Assembly (NCBI RefSeq): GCF_001999945.1
Contig: NZ_CP019650.1
Span: forward strand, 2,294,001 to 2,358,000
Direction: 5' to 3'
DNA: 64,000 nucleotides
Source of the DNA: Microbulbifer agarilyticus
GTDB lineage: Bacteria > Pseudomonadota > Gammaproteobacteria > Pseudomonadales > Cellvibrionaceae
Under the pieces are notes generated by a model. The model was not told where the DNA came from. It made no database searches and was given only the letters and a program-made list of their open reading frames with translations. Below, piece after piece: positions 1 through 9,528 of this stretch. Position 1 is the first letter of the stretch; every line of letters starts with the position of its first letter. Made by a program: the position numbers and the translations under genes.

Positions 1-1
1 A

Positions 2-274
2 GTATCGTTTCATCGCATTGCTCCCGGCAGCAAGGTGGCGGAGCATGATCACCGCGGCAAAGAAATCACTCTGGTTCTGTATGGTAGTTTTTCTGATGGC
101 GAAGGCGTGTATTCCACCGGCGATTTCCTGGTGCGCGAGCCAGGCCAAGTGCACCGCCCGACCGCGACCCAAGATCAGGAGTGCCTGTGTCTGTCGGTTG
201 TCGAAGCCCCGGTAGCGCTGACCGGACTTCTGGGCAGAATGATGAATCCATTCCTGTCTCTGAAGCCTCAATAA
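2..274 (+). CDS. ChrR-like cupin anti-sigma factor, C-terminal part
   Basis: This is the 3' end of a gene that starts before the window; the frame is open from base 2 to the TAA. The 90 visible residues form a cupin barrel with the metal-site pattern H-x-H-x4-E (EHDHRGKEITLVL), then GSFSD, Y..GDF and a later H. This is the arrangement of the C-terminal cupin of the ChrR/LsrS family of zinc-dependent anti-sigma factors, which hold an ECF sigma factor (RpoE/SigK class) inactive until singlet oxygen or peroxide stress. The partner sigma gene would be expected just upstream, outside the window. A stand-alone cupin is the alternative, since the N-terminal zinc domain cannot be seen. Confidence 0.75.
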   Translation, partial: VSFHRIAPGSKVAEHDHRGKEITLVLYGSFSDGEGVYSTGDFLVREPGQVHRPTATQDQECLCLSVVEAPVALTGLLGRMMNPFLSLKPQ

Positions 275-302
275 ACAACAGGCACATCAGGCAGGCTCTA
301 CA

Positions 303-339
303 ACGCAAAACGCCCGGCTTTAGCCGGGCGTTTTGCGTT
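303..339. terminator. bidirectional rho-independent terminator
   Basis: A long, nearly perfect stem has arms built on AACGCAAAACGCCCGGC and its complement, with a TTTA loop. It has A-rich sequence on one side and T-rich on the other. It lies between two genes that converge, the cupin gene and the oxidoreductase, so it can end both transcripts. Confidence 0.85.
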
Positions 340-356
340 AAGCACACTGAATTGAA

Positions 357-3300
357 TCAGCGCTCAGATGTGAGCATACCCGGCGCGCGCGCACCGGCCT
401 TGCCCGCGCTGAAATGTGATTTTAACTGGCGCCAACGCTCACTGAGTTGATCCATCTTCTGGGCCCGCACGTGGCCGTAACCGCGCACATCTTGCGGCAA
501 CGACATCAATTCCCGCGCCTGATCGATATTCGCCACCGACAGGTTTCCAGCAACGGCAAGTACGGTATCGCGGACTTCTCGCGCCCAGCGGCGCTCGCCG
601 CGACGCTCCGCGGTATAACCAAATATATCCAGCGTCGTACCGCGCAATAATTTACCCTTGGCCAACAGTGGCAGCACACGGGTCATCCATGAACCCAAGG
701 CAATCTTGCGAATCCGCCCGCTTGAATCAGGCCGCGCCAGTAGTGGCGGCGCCATCAGGAACTTCAGTTTGTAATCGCCACTAAATGTATTTTCGAGCTG
801 CTGTTTGAAAGTGTCGCTGCTATAGAGGCGGGCCACTTCATATTCATCTTTGTAGGCCATGGCCTTGTACAGACTATGCGCTGCCGCTTCGGTAACCGGA
901 AAGTCGCTGCCACCCATGCGTGATTCGGCGCTATGCAACGCTTCGATTGCGGAGGAATACTTGCGAGCGTAAGCCGCGTTTTGGTACTCGGCCAATTCTC
1001 CCGCCAAGCGGGCAACCAGCTGCTGGGTGGTTTCCATTGGTTCGACGACTTTCACTGCCTGCTCCGGTACCAACAACTGCTCAATGGCGGCCGGATTTTC
1101 CGCGAGCAAACGGCCCGCGCGGAAAGCGCGAAGATTGTTCTCCACCGCCACGCCATTGAGCGTCACGGCCTGTTCCAGCGCAGCGCGACCAACCGGCAAC
1201 AAACCTTTCTGGCAGGCGTAGCCCAGCATCATCAGGTTCGCAGCAACGGCGTCGCCAAACAGCGCTTCAGCGTAGCGATTCGCATCAAAGGCAAAGTATT
1301 CGCCCGCAGCGGAGCGAATGCTGTCGGTAGTGGCATCGGCCGGGAAAGCGAGTTCATTGTTACGTACAAATGCCGCAACCGGAATTTCTGCGGTATTTAC
1401 CAGTGCTTTGATTGAACCGTTAGCAAACTTGGTGCGCTGCCCAGCAGCAGTGACCATGTCACAGCCCAACAGCAGGTCGGCGGCACCGTCGCGAATTCGC
1501 GCGGTGGTGATTTCTTCCGGCGCACCCGCAACTTTTACATGCGCCACAACAGCGCCGTTTTTCTGCGAGAGCCCGGTAAAGTAAAGGGTAGTACTACCTT
1601 TATCTTCCAGATGTGCCGCCATTCCCAGCAGTGCGGCTACGGTAAGCACTCCACTGCCACCGATACCGGCGACTAGTATGTTCAGTGGCTGCACCAGTTT
1701 CGGAGCAGGTGCGGCTTGCAAATTTGCACTGGCTGCGTCGATCGCTTCGGCCAATGTGGTCAACTCGGGCTTCTTCAACTCACCGCCTTCGACACTGACA
1801 AAGCTCGGGCAAAAACCATCCGCGCAGCGCATATCTTTGTTACAGCTCGACTGATTGACCTGACGCTTGCGGCCAAACGGCGTTTCTAAAGGCTCTACCG
1901 CGATACAGCTGGACTGTACACTGCAGTCCCCACAGCCCTCGCACACGCGGTGATTGATCAGAAGGCGGCGTGCAGGATCATCCATCTGGCCTTTCTTACG
2001 CCGGCGTCGCTTCTCCGCCGCACATACCTGCTCATAAATAATTGCGGTAACCCCGGGGGTTTCGCGCAGTATGCGCTGGACCGCGTCGAGTTCGTCACGG
2101 TGAAAGATTTCGAGACCTTGGGGTATTTGGTCATTATGCGTGCGCCAGTGCTGCGGGTTTTCACTGACCAGGCACACGCGCCCTACCCCTTCTGCCAACA
2201 ACTGGCGGGAGAGCGTGGGCACCGTAACCTCTGCATCAGTGGGCTGCCCGCCGGTCATCGCAACCGCGTCGTTCAGCAATATTTTGTAGGTAATATTGAT
2301 TTTGCTTGCCACCGCCTGACGAATGGCCAGCAGTCCAGAGTGGTTATAGGTACCGTCGCCCATATTCTGGAAAATATGCTTGTCGCTGGAAAAGCGATGC
2401 AGCCCCACCCAGTGCGCACCTTCGCCACCCATATGGGAATAGGTGTCGGTACGCAGTCCCTTGCCGAGGGCCATAATGTGGCAGCCAATACCGGCACTAC
2501 CCGTGCTTCCTTCCGGAAGTTTGGTCGAGGAATTATGTGGGCAGCCCGCACAGAAAATCGGCTCACGGGCCAGTAAGCCACCCACTTTGCACGGTGTGGA
2601 AGCGCCAATTTTTTCCGCAAGGGGAATCAGTTTTTCGGCCAGTTCGGTATCCGCCAACCAACGTGTGATTGCCTTCGCTACCTGGTCGGGGCCAAAGCCC
2701 CAGATCGCTGGCAACAGGTCGTTGCCTTGCAGGTCTTTCTTACCCACTACTTTGGGACGCCGCGCATCCTCCCAGGCATAAAACAGGTTCTTGATCTGAT
2801 CCTCTACCAGCGGACGCTTCTCTTCCACCACCAGAATACGTTCCATACCTTCCGCAAATTCACTCATGCCGCGCGGCTCAAGTGGCCATGTCATGGCAAT
2901 CTTGCGAATGGAGATTCCCGCATCGAGCAGATCCTGCTCACTGAGGTTCAACAGCTTGAGCGCTTCCAAAAGGTCACCGTGGGCCTTACCAACAGTGACA
3001 ATGCCGATGCGCTTTTTGGGCGCCTCGATCAGATTCTTATCCAAACCATTGGCGTAGGCGAAAGCCTGTGCCGCCGGCAGCCGCTCCTCCAGCATGCGGC
3101 GCTCGTATTCCATGCGTTCCGCCGGCCAGTTCAGATGCGGGTCATAATTCAGACCGTGTGCCGGAATGGGGAAACCTTCGGGCGCGGCAAAAGCGGGCAG
3201 CGACGGCACCATAATGGAAGCACCAGACTCTACCGTCTCGGTAATCGTTTTGAACCCAACCCAAAGGCCGGAAAAACGGGAAAGTGCAATGCCCGCGAGC

Positions 3301-3881
3301 CCCAGCGTGAGGTATTCATCAATCGTCGCCGGGAACAGCAACGGCATCATTACCGACTCAAAAATCTGGTCGGTGTTGTGGGAGAACATCGAGGACTCGG
3401 CGGTGTGATCATCGCCACACAGGGCCAGAACACCGCCGTGTCGGGAGGTCCCTTGAATATTTGCCTGGCGGAATACGTCGGCACTACGGTCGACACCGTG
3501 CCCTTTGCCATACCAAATCGAGAAGACACCATCGCGGGTGGCCTTCTGGCGATAGTGATCCAGCAACTGGGTACCCCAGATGTTGGTGGCACCGAGGTCT
3601 TCGTTGATACCTGGCTCGAAATGGATATCCCGTCCCGCCAGTAGCTTCTTGTGGCGCCAGAGGGACTGGTCGTAACCGCCCAGAGGAGACCCCCGGTAGC
3701 CAGAAATAAATCCTGCCGTATTCAGGCCGGCTTGCTCATCCAGGCGCTTTTGCATCAGTGGCAAGCGCACCAGGGCATCAATACCGGTCAGAAACACACG
3801 CCCGCTATCACGGGTAAATGCGGCTTTGAGCGAATATTCGCTATCAAAACCCAGTTCCAGATCGCTCTCAACCATCGCCAT
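357..3881 (-). CDS. indolepyruvate ferredoxin oxidoreductase, fused alpha/beta type
   Basis: A cytoplasmic enzyme of about 1,174 residues that oxidatively decarboxylates aryl- or branched-chain 2-oxo acids, such as indolepyruvate from aromatic amino acid transamination, to acyl-CoA. In order it has an N-terminal pyrimidine-binding TPP domain (GLNTAGFISGYRGSPLGG), a central TPP/Mg domain (CAGCPHNSS, GIGCHIMA, GDGTYNHSG), a cysteine-rich 4Fe-4S insert (CEGCGDCSVQSSC) and a C-terminal gamma-type domain beginning near ILVAGIGGSGVLTV. The single-chain fusion is the aerobic proteobacterial form. I chose the ATG at 3881, which reads MAMVESDLEL, because an AAGG precedes it; an upstream ATG at 3947 has no ribosome site. 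It is divergent from an Lrp/AsnC gene that probably controls it. Confidence 0.9.
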   Translation of the reverse strand: MAMVESDLELGFDSEYSLKAAFTRDSGRVFLTGIDALVRLPLMQKRLDEQAGLNTAGFISGYRGSPLGGYDQSLWRHKKLLAGRDIHFEPGINEDLGATNIWGTQLLDHYRQKATRDGVFSIWYGKGHGVDRSADVFRQANIQGTSRHGGVLALCGDDHTAESSMFSHNTDQIFESVMMPLLFPATIDEYLTLGLAGIALSRFSGLWVGFKTITETVESGASIMVPSLPAFAAPEGFPIPAHGLNYDPHLNWPAERMEYERRMLEERLPAAQAFAYANGLDKNLIEAPKKRIGIVTVGKAHGDLLEALKLLNLSEQDLLDAGISIRKIAMTWPLEPRGMSEFAEGMERILVVEEKRPLVEDQIKNLFYAWEDARRPKVVGKKDLQGNDLLPAIWGFGPDQVAKAITRWLADTELAEKLIPLAEKIGASTPCKVGGLLAREPIFCAGCPHNSSTKLPEGSTGSAGIGCHIMALGKGLRTDTYSHMGGEGAHWVGLHRFSSDKHIFQNMGDGTYNHSGLLAIRQAVASKINITYKILLNDAVAMTGGQPTDAEVTVPTLSRQLLAEGVGRVCLVSENPQHWRTHNDQIPQGLEIFHRDELDAVQRILRETPGVTAIIYEQVCAAEKRRRRKKGQMDDPARRLLINHRVCEGCGDCSVQSSCIAVEPLETPFGRKRQVNQSSCNKDMRCADGFCPSFVSVEGGELKKPELTTLAEAIDAASANLQAAPAPKLVQPLNILVAGIGGSGVLTVAALLGMAAHLEDKGSTTLYFTGLSQKNGAVVAHVKVAGAPEEITTARIRDGAADLLLGCDMVTAAGQRTKFANGSIKALVNTAEIPVAAFVRNNELAFPADATTDSIRSAAGEYFAFDANRYAEALFGDAVAANLMMLGYACQKGLLPVGRAALEQAVTLNGVAVENNLRAFRAGRLLAENPAAIEQLLVPEQAVKVVEPMETTQQLVARLAGELAEYQNAAYARKYSSAIEALHSAESRMGGSDFPVTEAAAHSLYKAMAYKDEYEVARLYSSDTFKQQLENTFSGDYKLKFLMAPPLLARPDSSGRIRKIALGSWMTRVLPLLAKGKLLRGTTLDIFGYTAERRGERRWAREVRDTVLAVAGNLSVANIDQARELMSLPQDVRGYGHVRAQKMDQLSERWRQLKSHFSAGKAGARAPGMLTSER

Positions 3882-4108
3882 CGTGGGGGTACCTTCTCTC
3901 GTACTGTCGGCTACATTGACCGCGACGCGGGCCCAAATTCGGGTCATCTGCGTCGTTTATTGTTTTTCGTAAACTATCACCGGCAGCAGAGGCAGGTCAT
4001 ACCAAAATCACCAACAAAGCACGCCCAGACGAGCATAAATCACCACATGGCATCCGTTTTCTGCAATAATTAGGTCCTTTGACCCCAGATAATCAGTCAG
4101 GTACCACA

Positions 4109-4591
4109 ATGGCCTATTTACTGGACGCCATCGATAAGCACATTCTGGAAATTCTCCAGGAAGACGCCACCATCCCGAATATCGAGCTGGCAGAAAAAGT
4201 ATGCCTCTCACCCTCCCCCTGCTCCCGCCGGGTAAAGAACCTGCACGAGCAAGGCTTTATCAAGCGCGCAGTGACACTGCTGGAACCAGACAAGGTAGGC
4301 CTGCCGGTGAGCGTGTTTATCCAAGTCACACTGAACCATCAGGTAAAGAAAGAGCTGCAGCACTTTGAATCGACCATTGGCCAGTGGCCCGAGGTAATGG
4401 AGTGCTACCTGATGACGGGTGATTTCGATTACCTACTACGCGTGGTAGTGCCGAACTTGCACGCCTACCAAGAGTTCCTCGACAAAAAACTGACCGAACT
4501 ACCGGGTATCGACCACATCAAGAGCAGCTTCTCGCTCAAGCAGGTGCGTTACCGCACCGAGCTGCCTCTGGATCAGCTGCTGGAAAAGTAG
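4109..4591 (+). CDS. Lrp/AsnC family transcriptional regulator
   Basis: A 160-residue regulator with the N-terminal AsnC helix-turn-helix (LDAIDKHILEILQEDA, then a recognition helix around LSPSPCSRRVKNL) and a C-terminal RAM ligand-binding domain ending with the usual conserved run near the PGIDHIKSSFSLKQV segment. Family members bind amino acids and control amino acid metabolism. Its divergent position beside the indolepyruvate oxidoreductase suggests that it senses an aromatic or branched-chain amino acid and controls that gene. A TTG 30 bases upstream could extend the frame, but the ATG gives the normal family N-terminus. Confidence 0.9.
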   Translation: MAYLLDAIDKHILEILQEDATIPNIELAEKVCLSPSPCSRRVKNLHEQGFIKRAVTLLEPDKVGLPVSVFIQVTLNHQVKKELQHFESTIGQWPEVMECYLMTGDFDYLLRVVVPNLHAYQEFLDKKLTELPGIDHIKSSFSLKQVRYRTELPLDQLLEK

Positions 4592-4650
4592 CGACATGGC
4601 GATGTGAAGACTCCCCACAAGTCGACGCACCCAAGCGCCAAATCCCAAAC

Positions 4651-4690
4651 AAAAAAAGGCCGCGATGCTCATCACATCGCGGCCTTTTTT
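4651..4690. terminator. bidirectional rho-independent terminator
   Basis: The arms AAAGGCCGCGATG and CATCGCGGCCTTT enclose a short CTCAT loop, with seven A's before and six T's after. It separates the convergent Lrp and M3 peptidase genes. Confidence 0.9.
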
Positions 4691-4709
4691 GATTTACTGC
4701 GGCTTAGGA

Positions 4710-6926
4710 CTATTCGCCCGCTGCTGCCGTTTCCTCGGATTTCTCACCAGGCAACGGGAAACCGCGATCACGCATGAGCGGCTCGATACCCGCATCACGA
4801 CCACGGAACAGGCGATACGCCTCGGCCGGGTCGATCGCGTTGCGCGGCGCAAACAGATACTTCACCAGTTTGGCAGCCACTTCTTTGTCATAGAAACCGC
4901 CCTCTGCCTCGGCAAATGCCTCAGACGCATCTGATGTCAGAACGTCGGCCCACATGTAACCGTAGTAACCCGCAGAATAGCCTTCACCGGAGAAAATATG
5001 GCCAAAGTGCGGAGTGCGGTGACGCATTACCAGCTCAGAGGGCATTCCCAGCGCGTTCAGGGTTTCACGCTCGAACTTGTCCGGATCGATACCGGTCGGG
5101 TCAGTGGTGTGCAGTTTGATATCAACCAGCGCAGAAGCCAGGTACTCGGTGGTGGCAAAGCCCTGATTGAAGGTCGCCGCCTGCTTGATCTTCGCAACCA
5201 GATCCGCCGGAATGGATTCGCCGGTTTTATAGTGCACCAGATAGTTATCGATGATCGGGTCGGTGCTCAACCAACGCTCCAGCAACTGAGACTGAAATTC
5301 AGTGTAATCACGCACACCGCCGTTCAGCGTCGGATAGGAAACGTTAGAAGCGAGGAAGTGCAGCGCGTGGCCGAACTCGTGGAAGAAAGTCTCCGCATCA
5401 TCCCAACTCACCAGTACAGGCTCACCGGGTGCGCCTTTAATAAAGTTAGAGTTGTTCGATGCGAGAACGGTTTCTTTACCGTCAAAGGTAGTATGGTCGC
5501 GATACATGCTCGCCCAGGCACCAGAGCGCTTACCGGAGCGGGCAAACGGATCCAGATACCAGAGACCGATGTGCTCGCCAGAGGTCTTATCAGTAACTTC
5601 CCAGACCTTCACGTCTTCATGGAATACCGGAACACTGCCCTCTTTCACCGGGGAGAATATGAAATTAAACAATTCGCCAGCAACGTAGAACATGCCTTCA
5701 CGCAGGTTGTCGAGCTGCAGATACTGCTTAACCTCGTCCGAATTAAGGTCATATTTCGCCTTGCGCACTTTCTCGGCGTAGAAGCGATAATCCCATGGGG
5801 CGATCTCGATGCCGGCGTTCTCAGCATTCGCCACGGCCTGCATGTCCGCCACTTCTTCATGGACGCGGGCTACCGCGGCTGGCCACACCGCTTCCATCAG
5901 TGCGATCGCACGCTGGGGGGTTTTCGCCATACGGTTCTGCAAACGCCACGCGGCGTAATTATCAAATCCGAGCAATGCGACGCGCTCATCACGCAGCTGC
6001 AGAATTTCTGCAATGATCGCATTATTGTCGTGCTCGTCTCCGTTATCGCCACGGCTGTAATAGTTACTCCAAACCTTTTCGCGCAACTCACGATTGGTGG
6101 AGTACGTCAGGAAAGGGTCCATGGAAGAACGGGTATTGGTAATCGCATATTTGCCTGCTTGGCCCTTCTCAGTAGCCAGAGCAGCGGCTGCCTTGACGAA
6201 AGATTCCGGCAAACCAGCGAGTTGATCTTCGGACAGGAAAAGGTCGTAACCCTCTTCATCGGCAAGCACATTGTTTGCGAAGCTGGTGTGCAGCTCGGCA
6301 AGGCGGTTATTGATTGCCGCGTAGCGCTCTTTAGCTTCACCACTCAAGGTTGCACCGTTGGTGGCAAACTCGTCATAAGTCAGTTCGACAACGCGAATTT
6401 GCTCGGCGGTGAGGTCCGCATCGTTGCGCGCGTCATACACTGCCTTTACACGCTGGAACAGCTTGTCGTTTTGAATAATTTTGGAGCTAAACGCCGCGAG
6501 CTTTGGTGCCATCTCGGCCTGCACCGCACGGAACTCTGGCGATGACATGTTACCGCTCCAAATTCCCCAATAGGTAAATACACGGCTCAGTGATTTACCG
6601 CTACGCTCCATTTCCGCAATGGTATTTACAAACGTCGGGGCTTCCGGGTAATTGGCAATCTTATCGATCTCAGCCAGGTTTTCGGCCATGCCGAATTCGA
6701 GCGCTGGCTTCAACGCGCCTATATCCATCGCATCAAACGCAGGTACCCCACCAAAAGGACCCGACCATTCGGCCAACAGTACGTTATCGACCGGCGCAGT
6801 TGCGGCTACGGACTCGGACACCTGTTCAGCTGCGGGTGACTTCGCCACCGGTTCGGACTCCTTGCTGCAACCTGTGACTGCAACCATTGCTGCGGAAATA
6901 GATAGGGCGATCAATGTTTGACGCAT
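4710..6926 (-). CDS. M3 family zinc peptidase, lipoprotein (Dcp/oligopeptidase A-like)
   Basis: A 738-residue exported metallopeptidase. The N-terminus is a lipoprotein signal (MRQTLIALSISAAMVAVTGCS, lipobox VTGC). An acidic/Ser-rich linker follows, then an all-helical M3 fold with the catalytic HEFGHALH motif near residue 510. The third zinc ligand is expected in the following helix region. Members cleave short peptides or remove C-terminal dipeptides. The lipobox indicates attachment to a membrane facing the periplasm, unlike cytosolic Dcp and PrlC. A second gene of the same layout (at 42.5-44.7 kb) is a paralogue. It is probably monocistronic, because terminators or gaps flank it. Confidence 0.92.
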   Translation of the reverse strand: MRQTLIALSISAAMVAVTGCSKESEPVAKSPAAEQVSESVAATAPVDNVLLAEWSGPFGGVPAFDAMDIGALKPALEFGMAENLAEIDKIANYPEAPTFVNTIAEMERSGKSLSRVFTYWGIWSGNMSSPEFRAVQAEMAPKLAAFSSKIIQNDKLFQRVKAVYDARNDADLTAEQIRVVELTYDEFATNGATLSGEAKERYAAINNRLAELHTSFANNVLADEEGYDLFLSEDQLAGLPESFVKAAAALATEKGQAGKYAITNTRSSMDPFLTYSTNRELREKVWSNYYSRGDNGDEHDNNAIIAEILQLRDERVALLGFDNYAAWRLQNRMAKTPQRAIALMEAVWPAAVARVHEEVADMQAVANAENAGIEIAPWDYRFYAEKVRKAKYDLNSDEVKQYLQLDNLREGMFYVAGELFNFIFSPVKEGSVPVFHEDVKVWEVTDKTSGEHIGLWYLDPFARSGKRSGAWASMYRDHTTFDGKETVLASNNSNFIKGAPGEPVLVSWDDAETFFHEFGHALHFLASNVSYPTLNGGVRDYTEFQSQLLERWLSTDPIIDNYLVHYKTGESIPADLVAKIKQAATFNQGFATTEYLASALVDIKLHTTDPTGIDPDKFERETLNALGMPSELVMRHRTPHFGHIFSGEGYSAGYYGYMWADVLTSDASEAFAEAEGGFYDKEVAAKLVKYLFAPRNAIDPAEAYRLFRGRDAGIEPLMRDRGFPLPGEKSEETAAAGE

Positions 6927-7267
6927 CGAAAACGGACCTCGTTATAGTTACTATTTTGGATATCGGACTAATGCTCTCGTTATCACCCAAGTCTACCCCC
7001 CTGCAATAGAAGCATCTAGGATTCGACCACAAAGCCCCAACTATTCACGCCAAAATGCGACCACAGCAGCACTCTCCTCTGCTCTTGACTAACAAATCGG
7101 ACATTTCTGTGGGGCAAAACTAATCATATCAATTGATAACGACTTATTACGTGGATTCTTTTTACCTGCGAAAACGATAGAACAGAACCGTAAACAGCGA
7201 CTAACAGCTCATTAGAGGCACGAAATAAAGACGCAGAATAGAAATACAGAATAGAGAGGCGGGATGA

Positions 7268-7290
7268 GCGGGTCACAGGAAGTGACCCGC
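7268..7290 (-). terminator. stem-loop, possible terminator of the GST transcript
   Basis: Perfect 9-bp arms, GCGGGTCAC and GTGACCCGC, with an AGGAA loop. It lies about 65 bases beyond the GST stop codon on the minus strand. No clean T-run follows, so intrinsic termination is only probable. Confidence 0.5.
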
Positions 7291-7311
7291 CGCAAGAAAA
7301 GTACCTGCCGA

Positions 7312-7341
7312 AGAGCGGTTATTTAGAGAGCGGTTATTTAG
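7312..7341. repeat. 15-bp tandem duplication
   Basis: The unit AGAGCGGTTATTTAG occurs twice, exactly adjacent. It lies between the GST stop codon and the downstream stem-loop and looks like a local slippage duplication. Confidence 0.9.
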
Positions 7342-7355
7342 CTAGAAGGCTGCGT

Positions 7356-8033
7356 TTATTGGCGACGATCCTCGACGATAGCGCCAACGGCCACAAGCTC
7401 CTGATCGTGGGCAACTTCGCGCCAGGGCTCCTTGAGCGCCTCCTCGTACCAGGTTTGCATTCCGGGCAGCGCGCGAATGTGCTCGGCGTAAGCCATCGCC
7501 TTATCGCCCAGTGACAATTGATAGCCATACAAACGGAATACCACGGGGGCAAAGAACGCATCGACCGCTGTGAAGCTATCCCCTGCCAGGAAAGGACCAC
7601 CAAAACGGTCCAGCCCCTGCTCCCACAGCTCCTCTAACCGCGCAAGATCCTTCTCGAGTCCCGCATCCACCTGATGCATCGATACGGTGACACCACAGTT
7701 CATACTGCACTGGTTACGCAGCGCGAAAAAGCCTGCATGCATCTCGGCTGCGGCGCAACGCGCCCAGGCGCGTGCCACTTTATCGGCTGGCCATACTGCT
7801 GGATAGGCTTCGTAGAGATACTCTGCAATCGCCAGAGAATCCCAGACAGTGGCTTCGCCATCAACCAAACATGGCACCAGGCCCGTGGGTGAGAAAGCGC
7901 GAAACTTGTCCCAACTGCCGCCCTCATCAAACGGCACAAGTATTTCTTCAAAAGGGATGTTTAATTCGGTGGCCAGCAACCACGGGCGCAACGACCATGA
8001 AGAATAATTTTTATTACCAATATACAGCTGCAT
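7356..8033 (-). CDS. glutathione S-transferase family protein
   Basis: A 225-residue soluble protein with the two-domain GST layout. The N-terminal thioredoxin-like half begins MQLYIGNKNYSSWSLRPWL, with the S-x-W-S stretch at the glutathione site, and continues to a cis-Pro/Asp-Ser region (CLVDGEATVWDSLAI). The C-terminal half is all helical (FLAGDSFTAVDAFFAPVVFR is the conserved N-capping box). The N-terminal NKNYSSWSLRPWL pattern is typical of a proteobacterial GST subgroup of unknown substrate. It lies 67 bases downstream of the DAHP synthase gene on the same strand, so it may be co-transcribed, but no functional link is evident. Confidence 0.9.
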   Translation of the reverse strand: MQLYIGNKNYSSWSLRPWLLATELNIPFEEILVPFDEGGSWDKFRAFSPTGLVPCLVDGEATVWDSLAIAEYLYEAYPAVWPADKVARAWARCAAAEMHAGFFALRNQCSMNCGVTVSMHQVDAGLEKDLARLEELWEQGLDRFGGPFLAGDSFTAVDAFFAPVVFRLYGYQLSLGDKAMAYAEHIRALPGMQTWYEEALKEPWREVAHDQELVAVGAIVEDRRQ

Positions 8034-8100
8034 GAGCCCCCCTCCCCTTTTTCAACCAATTGCAAAGCAAACGTAAGCCGGTGACTAACCTCTGGAGCAA

Positions 8101-9498
8101 TTAGGTTTTTCCATTTCGCCCATCGCGAAGCAGTTCTGAAATGCAGAATGCAAGTTCCAACACCTGATCAGCATTCAGTCTTGGATCACACTGGGTCTGA
8201 TAACAGCTGGCGAGATCCGCTTCAGAAATTTTCCAGGCACCGCCCGTGCACTCGGTAACGTGCTGCCCGGTCATTTCCAGGTGTATTCCGCCCGGGTGGG
8301 TGCCCTCTGCGCGGTGTACGGCGAAAAAGTCACGAATTTCCCGCAGAATATTGTCAAAGTTACGGGTCTTATAGCCACTGGAGGCTTTTTCCGTATTCCC
8401 ATGCATAGGGTCGGTACTCCATACAACGGAGCGCCCCTCCCTTTCCACCGCACGCACAAGCGCAGGCAGTTTGTCCGCAAGGGTATTCGCGCCCATGCGG
8501 GTAATCAGGGTCAACCGGCCTGGTTCATTATTGGGGTTCAGGCGGTCGATCAAACGGATCAATTCATCGGTATCCATATTCGGACCGACTTTCACCCCAA
8601 TGGGGTTCCACACACCCGCCAGGAACTCCACATGCGCGGCATCCAGTTGGCGAGTCCGCTCACCGATCCACAGCATATGGGCGGAGCAGTCGTACCATTT
8701 TCCGGTGAGACTGTCGGTGCGCGTCAGCGCCTGCTCGTAGTTCAGCAGCAATGCTTCGTGTGAGGTGTAAAGCGTGGTTTCACGAATCGCCGGGGTGTTG
8801 CTGGAGTTAACCCCGCACACCGCCATAAATTCCAATGCATCCTGAAGACGCTCTGCCAATTGCAGATAGCGATCACGCTGCGGATTATTTTCCAGGTAGC
8901 TCAGGTTCCAGGCGTGGACCTGATGGAGATCCGCGAGGCCGCCTTGCGCAAAAGCGCGCAGAAGGTTCAGGGTTGCTGCAGACTGGTTGTAGGCTGTAAG
9001 CATCCGTTGGGGATCTGGAACCCGCGCATCCGCAGTGAAATCAATCCCGTTGATGATATCGCCACGGTAGCTTGGTAGCTCCACGCCCTGAATCGTTTCG
9101 GTATCCGCAGAGCGCGGCTTGGCATACTGTCCCGCCATGCGCGCCACTTTGACCACCGGCAGATTGCCCGCAAATGTCAGTACCACCGCCATCTGCAGCA
9201 GCACCTTAAAGGTGTCGCGAATACGGTTGGCATTGAAGTCAGTGAATGACTCCGCGCAGTCACCACCCTGCAGCAGAAATGCTTTGCCCTCTGCCACTTC
9301 CGCCAGTTGACGACGCAGCTCGCGCGCCTCCTCGGCAAACACCAATGGAGGGTTGCTCGACAGTTGCTGCTCAACAGCCTGTACGTCGCTCGCAGATCTG
9401 TATTTAGGCTGCTGGTGCGCCGTGCGTTCGCGCCAGCTCGCGGGATCCCAGGGTTCAACGACAGATTCTGACACGGTTGCTTCTACCTCAACTTCCAT
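8101..9498 (-). CDS. class II 3-deoxy-7-phosphoheptulonate (DAHP) synthase
   Basis: A 465-residue class II (plant/mycobacterial type) DAHP synthase. It condenses phosphoenolpyruvate and erythrose 4-phosphate in the first step of the shikimate pathway. Visible family blocks are WDPASWR near the start, [22 protein letters not shown], the IGERTRQLD block and the C-terminal WSTDPMHGN followed by [18 protein letters not shown], which carry the substrate- and metal-binding residues. Length matches the family. It follows the aromatic aminotransferase gene by 30 bases on the same strand, so the first step of aromatic synthesis and the last transamination step appear to be co-expressed. Confidence 0.95.
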   Translation of the reverse strand: MEVEVEATVSESVVEPWDPASWRERTAHQQPKYRSASDVQAVEQQLSSNPPLVFAEEARELRRQLAEVAEGKAFLLQGGDCAESFTDFNANRIRDTFKVLLQMAVVLTFAGNLPVVKVARMAGQYAKPRSADTETIQGVELPSYRGDIINGIDFTADARVPDPQRMLTAYNQSAATLNLLRAFAQGGLADLHQVHAWNLSYLENNPQRDRYLQLAERLQDALEFMAVCGVNSSNTPAIRETTLYTSHEALLLNYEQALTRTDSLTGKWYDCSAHMLWIGERTRQLDAAHVEFLAGVWNPIGVKVGPNMDTDELIRLIDRLNPNNEPGRLTLITRMGANTLADKLPALVRAVEREGRSVVWSTDPMHGNTEKASSGYKTRNFDNILREIRDFFAVHRAEGTHPGGIHLEMTGQHVTECTGGAWKISEADLASCYQTQCDPRLNADQVLELAFCISELLRDGRNGKT

Positions 9499-9528
9499 TT
9501 TCGGCTAACTCTTCGGCTCAATTACGAC

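Larger units (their letters stand above)
6927..7355. other. 429-bp intergenic region
   Basis: No gene is convincing here. The end next to the M3 peptidase is AT-rich and should carry its minus-strand promoter. The end next to the GST gene holds a stem-loop and a 15-bp tandem duplication, listed separately. Confidence 0.6.

Noticed and set aside
4998..6545. Long open frame opposite the first M3 peptidase gene
   Set aside because: It has no family motif or start signal and mirrors the codon structure of a clear gene on the other strand.
7312..7341. Start of a CRISPR-like array
   Set aside because: The two 15-bp units are directly adjacent with no spacers and no cas genes are nearby.
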